Assembly (NCBI GenBank): GCA_905213875.1
Contig: CAJMJN010000004.1
Span: 1-64,000, forward strand
Length of the DNA stretch: 64,000 nt
Direction: 5' to 3'
Source: an uncultured Clostridium sp.
Lineage (GTDB): Bacteria; Bacillota; Clostridia; TANB77; CAG-508
The position numbers were made by a program, and so were the translations under genes. Numbering within the stretch: position 1 is the stretch's first letter; each line of letters begins with the position of its first letter. Below, in pieces: positions 8,514 to 17,670 of this stretch. A model generated the notes under the pieces. The model saw nothing but the letters and a program-made list of their open reading frames with translations. It had not been told where the DNA came from and did no database searches.

Positions 8514-10148
8514 TTAATAAATAAGTAATTTTTTATTTAGTTCTTCTAATGTTGTATAACCTTGTACAACTTTTCTTATTCCATCTACAACTAATGGTCT
8601 ATATCCTTGTTTTAATGCTTCTTGTTTTATTTCTATACTAGATTTTCCTCTCATTATTTCAGCTTGAATTTCTTCTGTTACATTCAATATTTCAAACACA
8701 CCTATTCTATCAAAAAATCCAGTATTATTACAATGTTTACATCCTATTGCATCATATGTCATTCCATTTAAGTTATATTCTACACCATATTTTTTACCTA
8801 TTTTTTCTATTATTTGTTTTTCTTCTTCTGTAAATGGTCTTTCTTTTCTACATTTTGTGCATAATTTTCTTACTAATCTTTGTGATATTATAGTTGCTAA
8901 TGTACTTGCTACATCATAATCTGAAAGTCCCATTTTTCTAAGTCTTGTTATAACTTCTACTGCATTTATTGTGTGAATTGTTGATAAAACATAATGTCCT
9001 GTTTGCCCTGCTTGTATTGCAATTTCTCCTGTTTCTTTGTCTCTTATTTCTCCAACTAAAATTATATCAGGGTCTTGTCTTAAAACTGTTCTTAATGAAT
9101 CTGAGAATGATGCTCTTGCATCTATTTCTATTTGGTTTAGCCCTTCTATACGAATTTCAACTGGGTCTTCTATTGTTGTTATATTTATTTCTGGACTATT
9201 TAAATAATCTATAATACTATATAAACTTGTTGTTTTACCTTCACCAGTAGGTGCTGCCATAATTGTTATACTATTTCTTTTGTTAATACTTTTACTAAGT
9301 TCTTCTTCTGTTGCTGGAAATCCTAGATCAAATATATTACGTATGTTTGAATTTTTCTTTAATAATCTTAAAACAAATTTTTCTCCATATACATTTGGTT
9401 GTGAAGATACACGAATATTATAATCTTCATATAATAAAATTCTACCATCTTGTGCTTCTTGTTTTTCTTGATGCATATTTGATATTGCTTTTAATCTTCC
9501 TATAATTTGTCCTTGTTTTTCTTTGGCAATATTTGCAGCTGTAAATAATTCACCATCTATTCTGTATCTAACTCTTACTTTATTTTCCATTGGTTCAATA
9601 TGAATATCACTAGCACGTCTTTCAATTCCCGTTTTTATGATACTATCAACTAGGTTTGTTATAGTGTCATTTCTTCCTCTTACATTTAAATTAGTTGTTG
9701 CTTCTCCTTCTTGTGATTTTATTATTCTATCTATATCACTTTCAAAAGTAATGTAACTTTCCATTACTAATCCTTTATTTAAAAGTAATAATCTCATTGC
9801 ATCCATTGATCTTTGGTTCACATTATCTGCAAAACATACTTTAATCTTTCCATTATTAATTTCAAATGGTATTGCTTTATTTTCTTTTGCAATATCCAAA
9901 GATATATAATCTGTTATTTTTATTTTTAAGGTTTTGTTTGTTAATAATACACCTTTTGTTCCTATTATATCTCCTATTGCTTCTACCAACTTAAATGGAT
10001 CACATACTTCTAATATATATAAAATATCACCTAATTTTTTCTTAGGATGTTCTCTTTGATATTCTAATGCTTTTTCTATATCATTTTCTGTTACAATCCC
10101 TCTTTTTACTAATTCCACACCTATAGGTTGTCTTCTTTTTAAATCCAT
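8514..10148 (-). CDS. pilB: Type IV pilus extension ATPase PilB
   Basis: Cytoplasmic ATPase that powers pilin polymerisation. The 544 residues carry an N-terminal MshEN/GSPII_E domain (1-150), SDIHIEP, Walker A APTGEGKTTSLYS, Walker B PDIILVGEIRD, the His box TGHYVLSTIHT and the tetracysteine zinc motif CTKCRKE...GCKHC near the C-terminus, all diagnostic of PilB/GspE. It follows the second minor pilin gene by 23 bp and is followed by pilT 22 bp on. Confidence 0.94.
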   Translation of the reverse strand: MDLKRRQPIGVELVKRGIVTENDIEKALEYQREHPKKKLGDILYILEVCDPFKLVEAIGDIIGTKGVLLTNKTLKIKITDYISLDIAKENKAIPFEINNGKIKVCFADNVNQRSMDAMRLLLLNKGLVMESYITFESDIDRIIKSQEGEATTNLNVRGRNDTITNLVDSIIKTGIERRASDIHIEPMENKVRVRYRIDGELFTAANIAKEKQGQIIGRLKAISNMHQEKQEAQDGRILLYEDYNIRVSSQPNVYGEKFVLRLLKKNSNIRNIFDLGFPATEEELSKSINKRNSITIMAAPTGEGKTTSLYSIIDYLNSPEINITTIEDPVEIRIEGLNQIEIDARASFSDSLRTVLRQDPDIILVGEIRDKETGEIAIQAGQTGHYVLSTIHTINAVEVITRLRKMGLSDYDVASTLATIISQRLVRKLCTKCRKERPFTEEEKQIIEKIGKKYGVEYNLNGMTYDAIGCKHCNNTGFFDRIGVFEILNVTEEIQAEIMRGKSSIEIKQEALKQGYRPLVVDGIRKVVQGYTTLEELNKKLLIY

Positions 10149-10171
10149 AAGATTCCTTCCTTTCTTTTGTG

Positions 10172-10588
10172 TTATTTTAATGTATATGTTGTAGTTCTAT
10201 TTTGACTTCCTGCTTTGAATTTTACTTGTATCACTTGTTTTCCATTTTTTATTTGTTCTATAAATGTACAGTAATCTACATTTTTTGCTATTTTCACTTG
10301 GTTTTTATATATCCCCTTATTTGCTGATATATATGTGTATTGAACTCCATTATCAAATGCTACATAATCTTCTTTACATTCTAAAATTTTTATTCCTTGA
10401 TGATTAATTTCATCTGTAAAATTACTATTAAATGCTGTATATTCAGTTAATGGGTCTGTATAAAAATTTGATGTTTTAACACTTTTAACAAAAGCACCTG
10501 TTATGATTCCTATTACAGCTACTACAATTGTTAACACAAGTATATATATTGTTAATGATATCAGTGTAATACCCTTTTCTGAATTCAT
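10172..10588 (-). CDS. Minor pilin / pseudopilin
   Basis: The start at 10588 is chosen because ACAAAGGAGAATTAAA lies just upstream; it is 1 nt beyond the stop of the preceding pilin gene, so the two are translationally coupled. The 138 residues begin with a class III signal peptide, NSEKG/ITLISLTIYILVL, cut by prepilin peptidase before I, then a hydrophobic helix of about 25 residues and a beta-rich soluble part. The position +5 Glu usual in pilins is replaced by Ser. It is probably a minor pilin that primes or caps the pilus. Confidence 0.72.
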   Translation of the reverse strand: MNSEKGITLISLTIYILVLTIVVAVIGIITGAFVKSVKTSNFYTDPLTEYTAFNSNFTDEINHQGIKILECKEDYVAFDNGVQYTYISANKGIYKNQVKIAKNVDYCTFIEQIKNGKQVIQVKFKAGSQNRTTTYTLK

Positions 10589-10589
10589 T

Positions 10590-11015
10590 TTAATTCTCCT
10601 TTGTAAGTATTGTTGATAATTCAACTGTTTGCTCTTTTGCTTTAAACATATATGTTATTTTAACATTTACCTTTTTTACTATATCTTTTGTTTTATCTGT
10701 TTTTCCTTCTAAATCTGTATAATCTGTTACTGTAATTGTTTTATAATATCCTTGTTTCTCTGTTTCTTCATTTTCAGCAATAATACTATTTCCATTTGCC
10801 ACACTTTTTCCTATATATGCTTCTATTCCTTCATTTTTTATATTTTCAACTTCATTTATTGCAACATATGTAGCATCAGATTTTAACTGAATTTCCTGTG
10901 ATGTACTATTTATTCTATATACTAATAATGAAATAATTGAAATAAATATAAAAATTACAATTACTGAAACAGATATGTCAATTCCTGTAAATCCTTTTTC
11001 ACTACATACTTTCAT
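10590..11015 (-). CDS. Minor pilin / pseudopilin
   Basis: 141 residues with a prepilin-type start, CSEKG/FTGIDISVSVIVIFIFISIISLL, followed by a soluble domain with alternating charged strands. The processed N-terminus would begin with Phe as in classic type IV pilins, and an Asp replaces Glu at +5. It lies 29 bp after the prepilin peptidase gene and abuts the next minor pilin. Its assembly by PilB/PilC is inferred from context. Confidence 0.72.
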   Translation of the reverse strand: MKVCSEKGFTGIDISVSVIVIFIFISIISLLVYRINSTSQEIQLKSDATYVAINEVENIKNEGIEAYIGKSVANGNSIIAENEETEKQGYYKTITVTDYTDLEGKTDKTKDIVKKVNVKITYMFKAKEQTVELSTILTKEN

Positions 11016-11044
11016 TACAATTTTAATTCCTTTCTTATTGTTTT

Positions 11045-11863
11045 TTATATTATGTAATAATTATAATTATAAATTAATGTTATTACAAAAATTAAAATAT
11101 TCGAAGCTCCTAACCAAAAGCCTATACTGATTTCATCTGATATTTGTTTGTCTGATTTTTTTCTTTTTAAATCTTGTTTTATTTTATAAATTAATATGTA
11201 TATACCTATTCCTAAAAGTGCTGTTACTAATGATATAGATGTAATAAATTCACCTGTAAATGATGCCATTATTAAAATTAATAATAATATACCATTTAAA
11301 TATGTACTTTTAGCAAATTTTTTTAATGTTATTGTATCTACTAATAGAATTAAAATATATAAAATTAAATATATACCATATCTATATATATTAGTTTCTC
11401 CTACTATGCATAGATATGACATATACATAATAGATATTGCTATACCATAGATATTTACTGCTTTATCAATTTTTCTGTTTTCCTTATCTATACCTGCCAT
11501 TAAAATTATATATGTTAAATATAAAACTACAAAACAAAAATTAATAATATTTATTGAGTTTAAATTTTCTAATTTTAATCCCATAAAATATGCTATTATT
11601 ATAAATAATAATCCTGATAAAGTTTCTAATATCAAATAACGAGGTCTTATTTTTTGTTTACAATATCTACATTTTCCACCTAAAAAGATATAACTAAAAA
11701 TTGGGAACAAGTCTAATAAACCTAATTTATGGTTACAATTAGGGCAATATGAATGTGTATGAACTATATCTTGTCTTTTTGGAATTCTATATACTGCTAA
11801 TGTATAAAAACTTCCAAATAGAGTTCCTATTATAAATATTATTACATAAAAAAATATTTCCAT
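11045..11863 (-). CDS. pilD: Prepilin peptidase / N-methyltransferase PilD-like
   Basis: Membrane aspartyl protease that cleaves and N-methylates prepilins. The start at 11863 (MEIFFYVIIF) follows AAAAGGAAAAACTAAA; a start further upstream would fall inside a strong hairpin. The 272 residues show GTLFGSFYTLAVYRIPK, the zinc motif YCPNCNHK...CRYCKQK, RPRYLILETLSG and about eight membrane segments. The first catalytic Asp is visible in AGIDKENRKID. The usual second motif GxGDxKL is not: its place is taken by hydrophobic sequence, so either the second Asp has moved or activity is altered. Confidence 0.83.
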   Translation of the reverse strand: MEIFFYVIIFIIGTLFGSFYTLAVYRIPKRQDIVHTHSYCPNCNHKLGLLDLFPIFSYIFLGGKCRYCKQKIRPRYLILETLSGLLFIIIAYFMGLKLENLNSINIINFCFVVLYLTYIILMAGIDKENRKIDKAVNIYGIAISIMYMSYLCIVGETNIYRYGIYLILYILILLVDTITLKKFAKSTYLNGILLLILIMASFTGEFITSISLVTALLGIGIYILIYKIKQDLKRKKSDKQISDEISIGFWLGASNILIFVITLIYNYNYYII

Positions 11864-11886
11864 TTTAGTTTTTCCTTTTATTAATT

Positions 11887-11917
11887 TAGCCATACACACA
11901 TTGTGTGCGTATGGCTA
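11887..11917 (-). other. Strong stem-loop between the major pilin and peptidase genes
   Basis: AGCCATACGCACA pairs with TGTGTGTATGGCT on the minus strand. No T run follows (AAATTAATAAAAGG), so it is more likely an mRNA-stabilising or processing hairpin at the 3' end of the pilin message than a terminator. Such a structure would let the major pilin be made in excess of the assembly machinery. Confidence 0.6.
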
Positions 11918-11935
11918 TTTTACTTTTTATTTTTA

Positions 11936-12337
11936 TTATTGTACATCAGCTTTTGTTACAGCTTGGAATGATTTTCCTGCTGCTGTTAATGTTACTGTGT
12001 ATGTTGCTGAATTTTGTGTAATAGTTAATTTGTTTTCTGCTACTGCTGCAGAACCAGTACCATTGTCAGAAATATATTGATTTTTAACTTCATCTAATGT
12101 TAATGCTGCTGATGCAACACCACTTCCATCTGCTACTTTTTGTGCGTAAGCTGCTTGAACAGCCATATTTACTTTTTCAGCAATTTCAGCTTTTGCTGTA
12201 TCTGATTTTGCATTACTTGCTTGTGTTAATATACCATTTTGTCCTGTTAACATCGCAATTGATACACCTGCTAATATTAATAGAACTATAATTGTTATTA
12301 CTAATGCAATAAGTGTTATACCTTTGTTATTTGTCAT
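11936..12337 (-). CDS. Major type IV pilin (PilA-like)
   Basis: Pilus subunit. The 133 residues start with NNKG/ITLIALVITIIVLLILAGVSIAML, a class III signal peptide and hydrophobic assembly helix of the type common in Clostridia, followed by an alpha/beta C-terminal part rich in Ala, Asn and Thr with no Cys. A strong AGGGGGGAAAAA site precedes the ATG and a stem-loop follows the gene, both fitting high expression. Confidence 0.85.
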   Translation of the reverse strand: MTNNKGITLIALVITIIVLLILAGVSIAMLTGQNGILTQASNAKSDTAKAEIAEKVNMAVQAAYAQKVADGSGVASAALTLDEVKNQYISDNGTGSAAVAENKLTITQNSATYTVTLTAAGKSFQAVTKADVQ

Positions 12338-12412
12338 TTGTTTTTCCCCCCTTTTCTTTAGAATTTTATTGTACTATATTTATATATATAAATATAATGT
12401 TAATAACTAATT

Positions 12413-12895
12413 TTATTTTGTTCCCTTATCTGGGAAATAACTTCCTCCTGATGTTGTTGTGTTATTATTAGTTGATGAATTTGATTGTTGGTTTCCTGAA
12501 GAAGTTGTATTTTCTGTTGTAGTACTTCCTGAATTATTATTTGAAGAACTACCTGTATTACTATTTCCATTTGTAGTATTTGTTCCAGTTGATGAACTAG
12601 AGCCTTCACCACTTCCTGAAAATGGATTTGCTTTTCCTGGTTTATAATTTTGTATCTTTTTATAGTTATTTAAGTCATCTTGATTAACTTCATATGTTAC
12701 TATTATTTGATCATCATCTACATCACTGCTTGAAAGTAATTCTTCTTTTACATCACTTGGTGTTGTATAAGCAACCTCATTTGGTATTGTTTTAGATATT
12801 GGTACATATTCATATAATAGTATTCCTAATACTAAAATTATAGCCAAGCATATCAATAATATAATTATAATTTCTTTTATAATTGATTTTGCCAT
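12413..12895 (-). CDS. Single-pass membrane protein of the pilus operon
   Basis: The start at 12895 (MAKSIIKEIIII) has GGAAAGGAAAC 6 nt upstream. The 160 residues have one membrane helix (about 8-30), a short extracytoplasmic region and a low-complexity tail rich in Ser, Thr, Asn and Gly (about 85-150). It sits between the PilO-like gene and the major pilin gene. By position it could play a PilP-like role in the alignment complex, but no PilP similarity can be claimed from the sequence. Confidence 0.6.
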   Translation of the reverse strand: MAKSIIKEIIIILLICLAIILVLGILLYEYVPISKTIPNEVAYTTPSDVKEELLSSSDVDDDQIIVTYEVNQDDLNNYKKIQNYKPGKANPFSGSGEGSSSSTGTNTTNGNSNTGSSSNNNSGSTTTENTTSSGNQQSNSSTNNNTTTSGGSYFPDKGTK

Positions 12896-12912
12896 TTTCT
12901 GTTTCCTTTCCA

Positions 12913-13659
12913 TTATCTTGCATTTGATGTCGCTGTATTATTAGTTGTATTATTTGTTGTATTAGCATTATTTACAGCATTTGCAGTATTATTACCTGTT
13001 GTGTTATTCCCTGCTGTATTTGTATTTGCTGTATTATTTCCATCAGTTGTTGTGTTTTGTGTTACTGTTGTAGTTGATGAAACTTGCTTTATAGGAATAT
13101 CTTTACATACAAATGTTGCTTGTAAATCATTTCCAGATGGTGCCATTTTAAATTCTTCTATTTTGAATCCTAATGTACTATCATTTTCAATAGATGATAT
13201 AAAATCTTCTATTTGTACATATCCACCTGTAACTGTAAAATTTAAGTTGTAACTATCTTGTGCTCCACTGCTTCCTGATGTTACATCCATTTTCATTACA
13301 ACCCCTTCACTTGTTGCATGATTTCCTAGTTTTACCCATAATGTCTCGATTTCATATTTTTCTATTTGATTTACTGCTTGTGTTTCTCCATCTGAACTTA
13401 TTGCCGTCATATCTTGATAATTTTGTTTTTCTTCTTTTAATTTTTTTGCATTACTATTTACTTCACTAATTGTTTGTGCATATGTTTTTTCAACCAATTT
13501 AGCTGCATCTTGTATTTTGCTATCAAGTTCGCTATTTTTGGCTTGAATTCCTTGAATTCCAAGAATTTCTATTTTTCCAATAGTTACTCCTTTTATTCCA
13601 ATAAACATTGTAAGTATTAATAGTAATGTTATAAGAATTAAAATCAACAATTTTTTCAT
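12913..13659 (-). CDS. PilO-like pilus assembly protein
   Basis: 248 residues: an N-terminal membrane helix (LLILILITLLLILTMFIGI), a coiled coil (about 45-85), a ferredoxin-like PilO-type domain (about 100-190, with GGYVQIEDFISSIEND) and an Asn/Thr repeat tail of about 50 residues. The start overlaps the end of the PilM-PilN gene by 4 nt (ATGA), so the two are coupled. PilO with PilN aligns the pilus machine in the membrane. Confidence 0.72.
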   Translation of the reverse strand: MKKLLILILITLLLILTMFIGIKGVTIGKIEILGIQGIQAKNSELDSKIQDAAKLVEKTYAQTISEVNSNAKKLKEEKQNYQDMTAISSDGETQAVNQIEKYEIETLWVKLGNHATSEGVVMKMDVTSGSSGAQDSYNLNFTVTGGYVQIEDFISSIENDSTLGFKIEEFKMAPSGNDLQATFVCKDIPIKQVSSTTTVTQNTTTDGNNTANTNTAGNNTTGNNTANAVNNANTTNNTTNNTATSNAR

Positions 13660-15275
13660 GGTAAGTCTCCTTCTATTTTTATAGTAACAATACTATTATC
13701 TTTTTGTCCCGCTGTTGAAACTACATTTGTTAATATAACATCATTTTTCAACTTTGCTACAAAAAATCCTAATTGTTCGTATTTGCTTGATTGTGCATTT
13801 ATTACTACTTTTGTTCCTGTTGTGTTTTCTATTGATGTTAATTGCACTTGTTCAGGTATAACTGACATTATTTGATTTAATAAGTTTGGAATCGCATTTC
13901 TTGTTTTGTTTCTATCTGTTATCCTGTCATTTGCATCTTCTAAGTTTTTAATCATTGTTGAATAATCATTTGTTTTTGTTTTTATTTTTTCATTATCACT
14001 TTTAGCTAATGCTATTTGACTATTTGTTTGAGCCATAGACTCTTCTGCTTCTTGTTCCTTTTTGTTCATTTGATAATTTAACATTCCTGAAAATCCACTA
14101 TATATTACTACTAACAAAAATAGTGAAACAGCTATTCTTACTAGGCTTTTTTCAGTTTTATCTAGTTTTTCTCCTAAGTCCCATGTTAATAGTCCACCTT
14201 TATTTTTCTTTTCTTTTTTCGTTTTTTCCGGATCTATTTCTATTTTCATCCAACTTGGAATTTTTTCAACAAAACTCATTTTTTTAAAGTTCATTCCTGC
14301 AATTCCTTCATTAAGTCCCATTAATGCAAGTGATATTGCCGAATTCACTTCTATATAATCTTTTATATTTATATTTCCTGTATTTTCCACAAAATATGGT
14401 TTTAATATTTCACATGTTACTTCTGTTAAATATTCTTGAAAATATAAGTCTATATTATTAACTAATGATGCTGTACCTGTAATATATACTTTTTCAATTT
14501 TTTCTGTAGTTGAATTTATTGCTTTTTTTACTTGTCCTACAATATTATATAATGTAGGCATTATATCTGCTAAATATCCTTCTTCTTCTGATTGTAATTC
14601 TCTTCCTTCTGATGTATATATAGTTGTATTTTTACATATTTCATATGCTTTTGAATAAGAGTTTTCCCTTAGGTTTATTTTATCAAGTATTTCTTGACTT
14701 CCTTCATCTAGTTTTTCTACATTATATATTTTTCCATTTATTATTGTTGTCAACTCTGTATGGTCTTCTATATTTACTATAATACAGTTTTCATCTTTTT
14801 CTATTTGTGCTAAATTCGGAATTGACATTCCTATAGGAGAAACATTTCCTAAATGATAATCTGAAATTTGTTGTATTCTTTTATTTAATTCAATTTTGTT
14901 ATCTGCTATATGAATTATTCTTAATTTATCTCTGTCTAATTGATTATCTACAACTGCATATCTGGTTTCAAAAACATTTGGGTTGTAACCTTTATCTGCA
15001 CAATATGCTTCAAATTCAGTTCTTATTGCCTTTTGCAAGTCACTTTTGGTTAATAATGCATACATGTTAAAGTAATTGTACATTTCTTCTGACATATTAA
15101 CACTTATAGGTGTTTTTTGGCTATATGTTTCTTCTACAACTTGATCTATAGCATCGCCTAATTTTTCATAAAATTTTATCCCAAAAGCATCTATTTTTAG
15201 ATTGTCATGATCTTTTGAAACTTTTGCATATTTAATTATATTGTTTTCTATATATAGCCCTAAGCAACTTGACAT
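13656..15275 (-). CDS. PilM-PilN fusion protein of the type IV pilus
   Basis: The first gene of the pilus operon. The 539 residues contain an actin-like PilM part (about 1-340, starting SSCLGLYIENNIIKYAKV), a linker, one membrane helix (about 375-395) and a PilN-like periplasmic-type coiled coil plus small domain (about 400-539). PilM and PilN are separate in most species, and PilM binds the N-terminal tail of PilN, so a fusion is functionally reasonable. AAAAGGAGAAAGAG precedes the ATG. Confidence 0.78.
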   Translation of the reverse strand: MSSCLGLYIENNIIKYAKVSKDHDNLKIDAFGIKFYEKLGDAIDQVVEETYSQKTPISVNMSEEMYNYFNMYALLTKSDLQKAIRTEFEAYCADKGYNPNVFETRYAVVDNQLDRDKLRIIHIADNKIELNKRIQQISDYHLGNVSPIGMSIPNLAQIEKDENCIIVNIEDHTELTTIINGKIYNVEKLDEGSQEILDKINLRENSYSKAYEICKNTTIYTSEGRELQSEEEGYLADIMPTLYNIVGQVKKAINSTTEKIEKVYITGTASLVNNIDLYFQEYLTEVTCEILKPYFVENTGNINIKDYIEVNSAISLALMGLNEGIAGMNFKKMSFVEKIPSWMKIEIDPEKTKKEKKNKGGLLTWDLGEKLDKTEKSLVRIAVSLFLLVVIYSGFSGMLNYQMNKKEQEAEESMAQTNSQIALAKSDNEKIKTKTNDYSTMIKNLEDANDRITDRNKTRNAIPNLLNQIMSVIPEQVQLTSIENTTGTKVVINAQSSKYEQLGFFVAKLKNDVILTNVVSTAGQKDNSIVTIKIEGDLP

Positions 15276-15391
15276 CTCTTTCTCCTTTTATTTTATATTT
15301 TTATTTTTTACATTAAATAAAAAAACATACTTGTAATATATTTTATATTATTCTATTTTTTTCTTGTTCATAAAATCTCGAATATACTTAT

Positions 15392-15419
15392 ATTTTATAT
15401 TTTATTGTAAAAAAGTCAA
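15392..15419 (-). promoter_or_regulatory. Probable promoter of the pilus operon
   Basis: TTGACT and TAAAAT with 16 bp between them on the minus strand, about 115 bp upstream of the PilM-PilN start. The surrounding DNA is extremely AT-rich, so the -10 is uncertain. Confidence 0.45.
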
Positions 15420-15472
15420 TATGTTTAACAGAACCGTAATGTAAATGTAATAGAATTGTAATATTACGATTT

Positions 15473-16846
15473 TTAGCCATTTTTAGCCATTTTGCAAATG
15501 AAAAATCCATCTGTTTTTTCATTCTGATATACTTGTAAGTACTTACAGTTTTTTATATATTTTTGAAAGAATTCATTTGCATTTTTTTCATCTTTTAATT
15601 GTTCATTTTTTTCAAAATCAAATTTTTCCACATTAAAATTCGAATTGTTTTTCATAAATTCTTCTATTACATCTTCGTTTTCTTCTTTAAATATACTACA
15701 AGTCGAATACACAATTTTTCCATTTTTCTTTAAATATTTTGAACAATTTTCTAAAATTTTATATTGTATTTTTGAAATTTCTTTTATATTTTTTTCATTT
15801 TTTTGCCATTTTATGTCTGGTTTTCTTTTTAAAACACCTATTCCCAAACATGGTACATCTAATAAAATTTTATCAAATTTTTCTTTATATTCATCTTTAT
15901 ATATTGTTGCATCTTGTACATTTGTTTCTATGATTTTTAGTTCTAATCTTTTGGCTGCATTTTCCACTAATTTCGTTCTGTGTTCATGTATATCCCATGC
16001 TTCAATTTTTCCTTTGTCTTCCATTATCTCTGCTAAATATGTAGTTTTCCCTCCAGGACTACTACAAGCATCTAAAATATTTTCTCCTGAGTCTGGATTT
16101 AAAACTAAAGCTGTTAATCCTGCTACCTCATCTTGTATCGTAAAATATCCTTTTTTAAATTCTTCTATATTTTCTATTTTTTTAGCTTTTTTTATTATAA
16201 GGAAATCATTTAATATTCCGTCTTCTACTTCTATTCCTTTATTTTGCAATTTTTCTTTTAATTCTTGTTTGCTTATTTTTAAATTGTTAACACGAATAGA
16301 AATATTAGGTCTAATATTTGAACATTTACATATTTTTTCTATTTGTTCTAATGATAATCCTTCTTTTTTTAATTCCAAAATTATCCATTCTGGCATTGAC
16401 GTAATTTTTGATATTCTTTTTATATTGTCTTTTTCTTCAAATAATTCAGTGTAATCTTTTTTATCCACTTTTCTTAATACTGCATTTACAAAACCTACGC
16501 TACCTTTATTTCCATATCTTTTAGCTAATTTTACTCCTTCATTAACTGCTGCTGATTTTGGTATTTTGTCTAAAAATATTATTTGATATATTGACATTCT
16601 TAAAATATTTAAAATCCATTTTGATATCTTTTTTAATTTTATTTTTGAATATTTTTTTATTATTTCATCTAATGTAAGTTTCCATGTTGTTACACCATAT
16701 ATAATTTCAGATATTAAACTAATGTCTTTAATATTTAAATTTTCTTTCTGTTTTTTTATTTCATTATTTAACACAATATTTGAATAAGCATTTTCTTCAT
16801 CTATTTTATATAGAATTTTTAATGCTGTTTCTCTTGCTTTATCCAT
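15473..16846 (-). CDS. rsmB: 16S rRNA (cytosine-967-C5)-methyltransferase RsmB
   Basis: SAM-dependent methyltransferase that makes m5C967 in 16S rRNA. The start at 16846 (MDKARETALK) has AAAGAAAGGAAAT upstream. The 457 residues have an N-terminal NusB-like RNA-binding domain (1-145) and a C-terminal Rossmann domain with the SAM motif DACSSPGGKTTYLAE, the PC motif DVPCLGIGVLKRKPDIKW and the catalytic Cys in STCSIFKEEN. It is divergent from the dodecin-spoVA genes that start 105 bp away. Confidence 0.93.
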   Translation of the reverse strand: MDKARETALKILYKIDEENAYSNIVLNNEIKKQKENLNIKDISLISEIIYGVTTWKLTLDEIIKKYSKIKLKKISKWILNILRMSIYQIIFLDKIPKSAAVNEGVKLAKRYGNKGSVGFVNAVLRKVDKKDYTELFEEKDNIKRISKITSMPEWIILELKKEGLSLEQIEKICKCSNIRPNISIRVNNLKISKQELKEKLQNKGIEVEDGILNDFLIIKKAKKIENIEEFKKGYFTIQDEVAGLTALVLNPDSGENILDACSSPGGKTTYLAEIMEDKGKIEAWDIHEHRTKLVENAAKRLELKIIETNVQDATIYKDEYKEKFDKILLDVPCLGIGVLKRKPDIKWQKNEKNIKEISKIQYKILENCSKYLKKNGKIVYSTCSIFKEENEDVIEEFMKNNSNFNVEKFDFEKNEQLKDEKNANEFFQKYIKNCKYLQVYQNEKTDGFFICKMAKNG

Positions 16847-16951
16847 TTTTTTATTTCCTTTCTTTATTTCATATTGCAATTATACATTTTTTTGTATATT
16901 TTTTCTAGCTTTTGGAAAAGATATTTTTAAAAGCTATTTAGGAGGTTTTAA

Positions 16952-17170
16952 ATGGAAGTTAAAAAACATTTATTTATTACTGGAACTTCAACAGTTTCAT
17001 GGAAAGATGCTATTGTAAAAACAATTGCAGAAGCATCTAAAAGTATTGATTATTTATCAAATGTAAAAATAATTGAGCAAAGAGCAAATATTGATGGTGA
17101 TAAAATTTCTGAGTATTTTGTCGATTTAGATTTAACTTTTACTATTGATGAAAACAGAAAAAATAGTTAG
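16952..17170 (+). CDS. Dodecin-family flavin-binding protein
   Basis: Small dodecameric flavin-storage protein family. The 72 residues match the dodecin fold: beta1 HLFITGTSTVSWKDA, helix IVKTIAEASKSIDYLSN, beta2 VKIIEQRANIDG, beta3 ISEYFVDLDLTFTI. The flavin-stacking Trp is present in SWKDA. It has AGGAGG 6 nt upstream and ends 17 bp before spoVAC, so the two are probably cotranscribed, which hints at a role in the forespore or spore. Confidence 0.85.
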   Translation: MEVKKHLFITGTSTVSWKDAIVKTIAEASKSIDYLSNVKIIEQRANIDGDKISEYFVDLDLTFTIDENRKNS

Positions 17171-17187
17171 GAGGTTTATTTATTATT

Positions 17188-17652
17188 ATGGATCCTTTAG
17201 AAAGTAAACAAACTTATCAAAAATATGTTGATAAGAAATCACCAAATTCACCTATATTAAAAAATTGCTTTAATGCTTTTTGGGTTGGTGGATTAATTTG
17301 TACAATTGGTCAAGTCATTTTTAATATTTGCAAAGAACGTGGTTTTGATACATCAACTTCAAGTACAATTGTTTCCATCTTGCTTATTGGAATTTCTGCA
17401 TTTTTGACTGGTCTTAATTTATTTAATAAAATAGGAAAATTTGCAGGCGCAGGTTCTTTAGTTCCTATAACTGGTTTTGCTAATTCTATCGTTTCCCCTG
17501 CTATGGAATATAAATCTGAAGGATATGTTATGGGAGTTGGTGGAAAAATGTTCACAGTTGCTGGTCCTGTTTTAGTTTTTGGTATTTCTGCATCTATTTT
17601 AGTTGGAATTGTTTATTTAATTTTTAATACACAAGCTATTACTTTAGTATAA
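17188..17652 (+). CDS. spoVAC: Stage V sporulation protein AC
   Basis: Integral membrane component of the SpoVA channel that moves dipicolinic acid and Ca2+ across the spore inner membrane. 154 residues; the N-terminal YxKYVDKKSPNSPILKNC and the multi-helix body with VPITGFANSIVSPAMEYKSEG are family features. A TAGGAGG site lies 14 nt upstream of the ATG. In many species the three genes spoVAC-spoVAD-spoVAE abut, but here a palindromic element separates this one from spoVAD. Confidence 0.95.
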   Translation: MDPLESKQTYQKYVDKKSPNSPILKNCFNAFWVGGLICTIGQVIFNICKERGFDTSTSSTIVSILLIGISAFLTGLNLFNKIGKFAGAGSLVPITGFANSIVSPAMEYKSEGYVMGVGGKMFTVAGPVLVFGISASILVGIVYLIFNTQAITLV

Positions 17653-17670
17653 ATTATTTATAGCTTTACT

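Noticed and set aside
11887..11917. Rho-independent terminator after the major pilin gene
   Set aside because: The hairpin is strong but no T run follows on the minus strand, and the next genes belong to the same system.
15645..16454. Long open frame on the plus strand opposite rsmB
   Set aside because: It is antisense to a well-supported methyltransferase gene, and its product is low-complexity Phe/Ser/Leu-rich sequence as expected from reverse-reading AT-rich DNA.
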